NCBI GenBank assembly: GCA_963921195.1
Contig: OY992538.1
Location: forward strand, 8,952,330 to 9,016,329
Direction: 5' to 3'
From: Pegoplata infirma
Lineage: Eukaryota; Arthropoda; Insecta; Diptera; Anthomyiidae
DNA length: 64,000 nucleotides
Under the pieces are notes generated by a model. The model was not told where the DNA came from. It saw nothing but the letters and a program-made list of their open reading frames with translations, and searched no databases. The position numbers and the translations under genes are program-made. Each line of letters opens with the position of its first letter. Within the stretch, counting starts at the first letter, position 1. Of the stretch, positions 57,650 to 64,000 are shown piece by piece.

Positions 57650-59365
57650 GGGGCGTGGGGTCTGCGGCCAGGTATGGTACAATGGATGTACAGCACCGTG
57701 GTTTGACCAATTTTAACATACGGGGCACTTGTCTGGTGGGAAGCTCTTGAAAAAGCTGATAACAGACTGAAGATGTCTAGAATTCAAAGAACAGCATGCA
57801 TTGGTTCAACTGGTGCATTAAGATCATGCCCAACGGATGCTTTAAACGTGATGACAAACCTGCTACCAATAGATCTCTTCGTCAAAAGCTCTGCGATGAA
57901 AAGCGCGCTGAGACTAAGGGAAATCAAGTGTTGGAAGCCAAGAAACCATGGACATAGTAACATTTTGAATACTTTTCCAGTTGGTGAACTGCCAAATATG
58001 ACGGATTATACAACTCCTAGATTGGAATTGTCAGGGGTAACTCATGAATAGTAGTGTCAGTAATAACGAAGTCGTTATATACAGATGGCAATCTTTTTTT
58101 TGGGAACGATTTGGGAATAACGACAAATAAACATTAAAAAATTTTAAAATTATGAATGAAAATTATTGTTGTGTCACTTGAAAATAAAAAAATACATAAT
58201 AAAAAAACGAAATGATTATAATTAAATCAAAACAACCAGCAAAATTAAACGAAAAATAAAAGGTAAACAAAATTTCCAGCTTTCCCAGATACCATTTGTA
58301 AAACTAACACCACCTTTAAACGTCAAAAAGAATTGACTATTGCCTAGTCTTTATATATTTAAGTTTTTGGGAATTGTATAGGTCTTTCAAAACGATGATA
58401 CCTCGTAGAGAAGCATGGGGCAGGGACTGTCCAGCTCTACATAGTGACATAGCGGTATATACTGATGGATCAAAAATGAGCTGTGGAGTAGGATCTGGAG
58501 TTCATTGTGAACAGCCAAACATGTCTTTGTCTATAAGACTACCGGACTATAGCAGTGTTTTCCAAGCGGAAGTCTTCGCCATTGGTGAATCATGTCGTCA
58601 ACTGCTGCGGCAGGAAATACAGGGAAAATCGGTAAACATTTTCTCGGACAGTCAGGCCGCAATAATAGCACTCTCATCAGATTATATCAAATCGAAACTA
58701 GTAACGCAATGCAGGAGTGCACCGGGACACTGCAATATACCGGGAAATGAAGCAGCTGACGAACTTGCGAGAACGGGCTCCATCTTGGATGTCAGCTTGT
58801 CGATGGACATTAAAATGCCCTTGAGGGGGGCTGGTCATTTAATAGACCAACACCTCCTAGAAAAAGCCAACAAGCACTGGAGGGTACTCGGGACGTGTAA
58901 GAGAGCTCGTAGTATGTGGCCAAGCTACAATAGGCGACGTACAGAGGACCTTTTATCTAATAATAGGGTAAATATATCTAAACTTACAGCAGTAATAACG
59001 GGACATTGGCCAATTGGTGAGCATGCATCAAGGCTAGGCATACCATACCGTAGATATTGTCGCAGTTGTGATGATGAACTTCAGGAGGAAAGCATAGAGC
59101 ACTACCTACTTTACTGCCCAGCTCTTGCCCCTTACAGAATGAAAATTCTTGGCAAACCTTTTATCGATAACCTTAAAGAAATCGGTAACCTAAGTATTGA
59201 TTCCATTTTGAAATATATAATTAAAACCAACTGGCTATAGCCTTGATTCTAAAACCTAATGATGGCTTTTAACCTTCTTTTTTCAGGTTCGTGGTTTCAA
59301 AACGGCATTTTTCGCTAATTGGGTGCAGCCTCTGGAGGACTCACAACCACTCTAACCTAACCTAA
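57650..59365 (+). pseudogene. LINE 2: 5'-truncated LINE with RNase H, inside LINE 1
   Basis: Duplication CCCATATA flanks it (57642-57649 and 59366-59373), and LINE 1 reads through in frame when it is removed (EYNSHIWAGAS). The fragment starts late in the RT (MVQWMYSTVV, stop, PILTYGALVWW), then a linker, then RNase H with YTDGSK, FQAEVFAI, FSDSQAAI and PGHCNIPGNEAADELAR, then a CxxC-H-C motif (CRSCDDELQEESIEHYLLYC). The spacing between FSDSQ and PGH is about 20 residues shorter than usual, so the RNase H has an internal deletion. It ends after a (CCTAA)n-like tail, ACTCTAACCTAACCTAA. Fits the jockey superclade members that carry RNase H, such as I or LOA. Confidence 0.82.
58032..58369. mobile_element. 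338-bp hAT-type element inside LINE 2
   Basis: Target duplication GGAATTGT at 58024-58031 and 58370-58377. It is an inverted copy of 33674-34017. Removing it and one duplication joins PRLEL to YRSFKTMIP in one frame of LINE 2. Confidence 0.88.
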
Positions 59366-59366
59366 C
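59352..59366 (+). repeat. CTAACCTAACCTAAC tail of LINE 2
   Basis: Three CTAAC units at the 3' end of LINE 2, just before the target duplication. Identical to the complement of the TTAGG-type repeat, but only three units. Confidence 0.7.
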
Positions 59367-59875
59367 CCATATATGGGCAGGTGCTTCAAAGTCTATTTTG
59401 GAGCTCTTGGACCATGTCCAAAGGAGTGCGTTGAGGCTCATCAACGACAGTAGGGTATCCAACTCTATTGATTCATTGGAGCATCGTCGGAATGTGGGTT
59501 GTGTGACTCTGTTTTATCGATATTATAATGGAAAGTGTTCTAATAAAATAAGCGGACGTATTCCTGCAACCCGAGTTTTCGTTCGTAACACTCGCTTAAC
59601 TAGTAGAGCACATCCGTTTGTGATCGATTGGCCAGTGGACCGCACAGCGCATTACAGAGAAAATTCGTTCTTTAGTCGAACTATACGTATGTGGAATAAA
59701 CTTCCAGCAGATATCTTTCCTGTCACTTTTAACATAAATAAGTTTAAATCAAATGTCCATAGACACTACTCCCTTTTTCCTCCTTTCCTAAACCTAACTT
59801 CTTTCCGTCAACACAATGCTTTGCATCAGTAGGGGACATCCCCTTAGTTTTGGTGGAATATAAAAAAAAAAAAAA

Positions 59876-60470
59876 TTTCGTATTAAAATTAATTTTTTCC
59901 GTTACAAAAATTTACAATCACCGTTACAAATCTTTTGTGCCGAATAACATGTTTGGAACAAAAGGTTCGCAGTGGCGGCCGTAAGGGATCTGAAACACTC
60001 TGAAAGAGTTTATTTGCTGTCAAGTGTAAAAAAAAAGTATAGAATAAACACATTCAAGATCAATTCTAAAGAAAATAAAAAGAAAAATCAACAGACACGT
60101 ACAAAATTTGTATTTCCTAATTTTTATATTTTAAGCACTTTAATGCATTTGTTTGTATTCAAATGGATTTTACTTGTGTTTTATTTTTTGTTTATAAACA
60201 AATCACGATTTGTTATTCTTACTTTAGATTTTCTTTTCTCATTTCTTATTTTTCTTGAGTTGTTCTGCCCCCTTTAATGTACCTGATCATATTTTGTTTA
60301 CATCAATAGGAAAAAGACATTTACATTTTTGGCGCACACTCAATAAAAATTTGAATATTCGAAATTCGATAAAAAAATTTTTGAAAATTAAAAACTTTTC
60401 ACCACTTTTAGAAAATTGGCCCAAAAAGCTATTTGAAAAATAGATTTCAAGGAATAAATTTTCACCAAAA
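59876..60470. other. intergenic sequence upstream of the thioredoxin-like gene
   Basis: No repeat ends or conserved ORF seen. Short ORFs are Phe/Leu/Lys-rich and not supported. Confidence 0.4.
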
Positions 60471-60475
60471 TATTT

Positions 60476-60510
60476 CAGTTGCGAGCGGACCTCTGCACGG
60501 AGTAGAACAA
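60476..60510 (+). promoter_or_regulatory. candidate core promoter (Inr with downstream motif)
   Basis: TTTCAGTTGCGAGCGGACC contains the insect initiator TCAGTT with A+1 at 60478. AGAACA at +28 to +33 partly fits a downstream promoter element, and the 30 bases between are unusually GC-rich for this window. It is 622 bp before the start codon. Confidence 0.45.
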
Positions 60511-61099
60511 AAAAAAAACTAAAAAAAAAAAAATAAACGAATTAACAGTCCGCGGAAGAATTTTGTGAATATATAATTTTTTTTTTGAAGAATAATACAT
60601 ATACAATCTATATATATTTAAATTTTCTACATTTTTTTTCTAAATTCAATTCTAAAAATATATACTAGATATACATACGTACTACTTATGGATAGAAAAA
60701 AATTAGAAATCAATTGAAAAGAAAAAATTTAAGAAATATTTAAATTTAAAAACCAAAAAATATGAATAAATTGAATATTTAAAGTGAAATTTAATTGAAA
60801 TAATAGTGAATTTGTTAAAAAAAAAAAAATAATCCGAAAGTTTAAGAAAATAATTTTGAAATTTGTTCTCTTTTTTTTTATTTCATTTTAGTTTTTTATT
60901 TTATTTTTTCATTCCCCCCTGTTGCTCGTTCCGTTTTTTTTATACAACTTTTCGCCGATGAATTTAATTTCGTTTAGATAAAGTGAAATTTAAATTAAAT
61001 TTTTTTTAATTTTCTTCTTAAATAATTTAAAAGAAAATAAGAAGAAGAAGAAGCATTGGTTACGATACGCATAAAATACGTAGAAAATAAATATATAAA

Positions 61100-61322
61100 A
61101 TGCATTTTCCGCGTTTAAAATTTTTACTGACTTTGGTCATTTGTTCTTTATTTGTGCTGAGTTTTCCCGAAAATGTAAATTGTGCTAACAACAAAAAACC
61201 GAGTAGTAACTCAGCTCCTGCCCCAGCTGCACCCATAGAACCCGAAGCCGTCATTGAAGAAGTCAATGCCAAACAATTGGAAAAACTATTGGCTGATAAG
61301 GATTATGTAGCGGTATTCTGGT
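61100..61322 (+). CDS. first coding exon of a secreted thioredoxin-like protein, partial gene
   Basis: Start ATG at 61100 in context TAAAATG; 74 codons and one base, then donor GTAAGT at 61323. Residues 1-29 are a signal peptide (LKFLLTLVICSLFVLSF) with likely cleavage after NCA; a Pro/Ala/Ser linker follows. Residues 51-74 read VIEEVNAKQLEKLLADKDYV and AVFW, the first helix and central strand of a thioredoxin fold; the residues normally around CxxC must be in the next exon, beyond the window. The pattern resembles the multi-thioredoxin secretory proteins of flies such as l(2)01289 or other PDI-like proteins; that match is from memory and weak. If right, it acts in the secretory pathway on disulfides or as a chaperone. 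Confidence 0.75.
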
Positions 61323-61629
61323 GTAAGTATTTCTTCAGTCATTTTATTGCCGTCTGGTCTTCTTTTAGTCTATACAATTTTTTAGTATTTAAAAATTCAT
61401 TTAGCAAATGGTTGATTATATAAAGTTCCCATCAAATAAGACAAAAATAAAAAAAAAAAATACTCAAGTGGAAAAAATTCGTATTTTGCTTAAAAATCTA
61501 TTTCTTTGTTTTATCATCTTGCGTTTATTTTCTGAATATTTACGTATTTTACGTATTTTACTTATTTTTTAAGTTTATCGTCATTTTGATCAGTGATGCC
61601 AGATAAAATTTTCAAAAGTTCCCCATGAT

Positions 61630-62451
61630 TAGGCTGCCCATTCGTACTGATTTGATCAGTACATGTACTGAATTTTGATCACGTGTACTGATCAAAAAAC
61701 GTTGTACTGATTTGTACTGATTTTTTAAAATATGTACTGATTGTACTGATTTTTAAATATTTCGACATAAAAAAGAATTTTATTTGAAAACTTTAGACAG
61801 AAGCTTGAAATTCCATAAAATAAATTGTCAAGTGGTTTTTTTATGAATTAAGTCTAACAATAATAATTTTATAATGAATTAATTCTAAAGAGCTTAAGTT
61901 AAGCGGTTCTTAAATGCAAAAATGTATCTGAGCATGAGGTTATTTTGATCTTTATAAATTTATATAAAAAGGCGCACAGAATCTTTGACGTTTTTAATAA
62001 GGAAAAGTTTACGAGATGAATATAATGTAATTGCACGAATCAAAATAATTCTAAAATGCTCGATGAGGTAATGTCATCCGAATTTATTGGAAAAGCGCTC
62101 AGAACAAGAGTTATCAAAACTTAAGTGAAAAGTCCTCAGAATCAGAGGGATTTTATTATTTTCAAAGCCTGTGGGTTTTTGTTATATTTTCTGAACTGCA
62201 ACGCTCAAAAAATTTTAATCAAGTGGTTTGAAGTCAACTTCATTTTTGGTAAAATAACGACAAATGAAATGAAAATAATGAAAGTTATTTTTTTAACAGT
62301 TGTTTTACTGAAATACTAATTGCCCGAAATTTTGGAATGTTGAAAATATCATCAGTATTTTCCCATAGAATAGAGTTTTCACAGAGTTATTTCTAGACAA
62401 AAAAAAACCTTAGGCGTACTGATTTGAGTTCAGAAAAAAATGGTCACCCTA
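61630..62451. mobile_element. hAT-type element, TAGGCTGCCCATT ends
   Basis: Ends TAGGCTGCCCATT and AATGGTCACCCTA; target duplication CCCATGAT at 61622-61629 and 62452-62459. GTACTGATTTG repeats occur near both ends. 822 bp, no transposase. Inserted in an older hAT-like sequence starting at 61594. Confidence 0.85.
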
Positions 62452-63565
62452 CCCATGATCCTCTATAAAATTTCGTATTCTTTACTAAAGTCAATTATTT
62501 TTTCTGCAATCAAAAAAAGACTTACTTAAATTTTGGAAAAATTTTCTTCAAAATTGTATATAAATTTAGTTAAATTTAACTAAAATTTTGGAAATTTTCT
62601 TATTTATTAGGAAAAATTTTAGTTTATGTACTGTTAAATAGTCCATAATATTCCTTAAATGGAATTTCCTAATACATGGAAGAAATTCTTACCGTCAGGG
62701 ATATTTCCCCTAAATATATAAAAAAAAAAGAATTTAATTTTTAAGACATATTTCTTAAAACAGAATTAATTTTAAAAAAACTCAATTTTAGGACGTAATT
62801 TACTACCGATTAATTCATCATATTTATCTTCTTTAGTTTCAGGAAGTTTTTTCCACTATTTTAGTAAATTTTTTATAACTTTCTTACTTGTGTAGTTCAC
62901 ATTGGGTTTATTATTAGAAAAAGTAAATAATTTAATGTTTACATATTTTTCTACACATGTTTGTGTTTGAGAAAAATAATATTTGATTAAAAAAAGCCTA
63001 GACTTTGGCGTGTTTTCTATAGTCTGGGAACAAACGTCAAATGCAAAGTCTTTGTTGTAGTTTAACTATAAAAACTAATGAAATTTATTACTTGACTATG
63101 AGAAACAAAAGTTTCTTTATATTTATAATAAAATATGTACCCAATGAGAACTATGTGTGTATTCACATGCTATTCTATAAATAAACCATTAAAAAATATA
63201 AAATTAACCAATTTTTTGGAAAAATGTCCTCATCAGAAATGTTTTTTTAACTAAAAAATGGGAAATTTTTCCCCATTTTCTATTTCAAATTGGTCCTTAT
63301 TTCAATGAAAACGATGGACTCTATAGTGGGAATACATGACAACGGATCTAAATCATTATCAATTTTCCTTGAATTTTACCATTTTTTAGTTAGTATTTTT
63401 TCACATCTCGGCCATAACCCCATATTAGTGACGGAGACTATCACCACTTTCAAAATTACCACATTTGTCTATTGGAATTATGACCTTTCTTTAAGGAACT
63501 ATGGTCAAAATTTATTGGGACAGGCCACCAACTAACAGAAAAAATTTAATGCAAAAAAAAAAAAA

Positions 63566-63640
63566 AAACATATAAAAAAGTTAAATTCGACTTGGCCGAA
63601 TCTATGAATGCCCTCCACAATGCATCTTTAAAATATTTTT
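63566..63640 (-). mobile_element. 3' end of a DINE-1-like family 1 element
   Basis: GTTAAATTCGACTTGGCCGA and GAATGCCCTCCACAATGC match the 3' ends at 5042 and 3780 in opposite orientation. Its full extent cannot be read in this window. Confidence 0.55.
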
Positions 63641-64000
63641 AAGATTTTTAAAAACGCTAAATCTTAAAACCGCCAACGAATTTCTTATTCTTAAATAGTT
63701 TCTAAAATTTATGCCAACTTTCATCGATGTGCCATAAAAGCAAAAATCACATCTTTTGTACCTCAAAATTTAAGTCTTAGACGGAACTCCTCATATCATG
63801 AAATCTTTTTTAAATTTCAACTCAGTGAAACTGAAATAAATGTTTAAACAAATCGGCAGTTTTTGGAATTTAGAAAAACTGTAAATGCAGTTGTTTAAAC
63901 AAAACCTTGAACCATCACTGAGCAATGTTTCAGGATTACCCCACTTTATCCGTAAAAGTTACAGAGGGTTAAAGTTGAAAAATCGATAAAAATGGCTTGA

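Larger units (their letters stand above)
55230..59875 (+). pseudogene. LINE 1: non-LTR retrotransposon remnant (jockey/CR1 group), interrupted
   Basis: 55230-56156 encodes the endonuclease with frameshifts and stops (VVAGDFNVHNSSWL, then NTLDLFLTSHP and LGNSDNRI). 56365-57628 encodes reverse transcriptase: SPGPDG, then a +1-type frame change near 56570, VQPIPKNG, ENYRPIAICS, ALDISKAFDRVWH, GVPQGSFLSPTLF and the catalytic FADDSNI, with an in-frame TAG at 57368. The C-terminal part resumes at 59366 (HVQRSALRLINDS to LFPPF) and ends at about 59832; a poly-A run at 59862-59875 marks the 3' end. Insertions are a 162-bp MITE (56165-56326) and LINE 2 (57650-59365). It is non-functional. The catalytic FADD is the usual YADD box with Y replaced by F, common in this group. 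Confidence 0.82.
61323..64000 (+). other. intron 1 of the thioredoxin-like gene, open at right edge
   Basis: No further exon with matching phase was found. It contains a hAT-type element at 61630-62451, an older CAGTGATGCCAG terminus at 61594, and the start of a DINE-like element at 63566. 62452-63560 shows no gene. A fragment at 63875-63890 (AACTGTAAATGCAGTTG) matches the CACCGTC MITE arm. Confidence 0.5.

Noticed and set aside
59352..59366. Interstitial telomere repeat
   Set aside because: Only three CTAAC units at the exact 3' end of LINE 2; flies lack this telomere type, so a LINE tail explains it better.

Overview
The window is eukaryotic, very AT-rich and repeat-dominated. GT-AG introns, DINE-1/mini-me-like elements carrying (GTCY)n tracts, a CheA/DUF1091-type secreted protein and jockey-group LINE remnants all point to a higher fly, most likely a calyptrate such as a blow fly or muscid. 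That placement is inference; no species marker was searched. There are no operons, bacterial genes or CRISPR arrays.

Four host genes are supported. (1) A two-exon + strand gene, 2536-2592 joined to 8959-9459, encodes a 185-residue secreted CheA/DUF1091-like protein; its 6.4 kb intron is packed with nested transposons. (2) A four-exon - strand gene, 27535 down to 18829, encodes 328 residues with polar low-complexity stretches and two small cysteine clusters; I do not recognise it. (3) A single-exon + strand gene, 51879-53282, encodes a 467-residue leucine-rich-repeat type I membrane protein. (4) The first coding exon of a secreted thioredoxin-like protein lies at 61100-61322, and the rest is beyond the right edge. 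No functional link between the four is evident.

Almost everything else is mobile DNA, much of it with readable boundaries. There are nine hAT-type elements with 8-bp target duplications. Three families of DINE-1-like (Helitron-related) elements occur in both orientations. Other groups are MITEs with CACTC ends and a 2-bp duplication, MITEs with CACCGTC, CACAGTG or AGGGTATATGAC ends and 3-bp TTA/TAA duplications, and foldback elements starting GAGGCATTCC with 4-bp duplications. A family of inverted-arm elements has 11-15 bp duplications and a hairpin followed by GAAA, which suggests a Penelope-like retroelement. Two LINE remnants are nested one in the other at 55.2-59.9 kb. Two long AT-rich minisatellites (16-bp unit near 30.6-36.3 kb, 25-bp unit at 41.6-46.0 kb) have each been split by a foldback element.

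The most unusual observations are a TIR-bounded MITE family with a tRNA-like polymerase III promoter inside it, a seven-layer nest of insertions at 29.85-37.06 kb whose order can be read from target duplications and empty sites within this window, and the foldback family with retroposon-like target duplications and a hammerhead-reminiscent hairpin.
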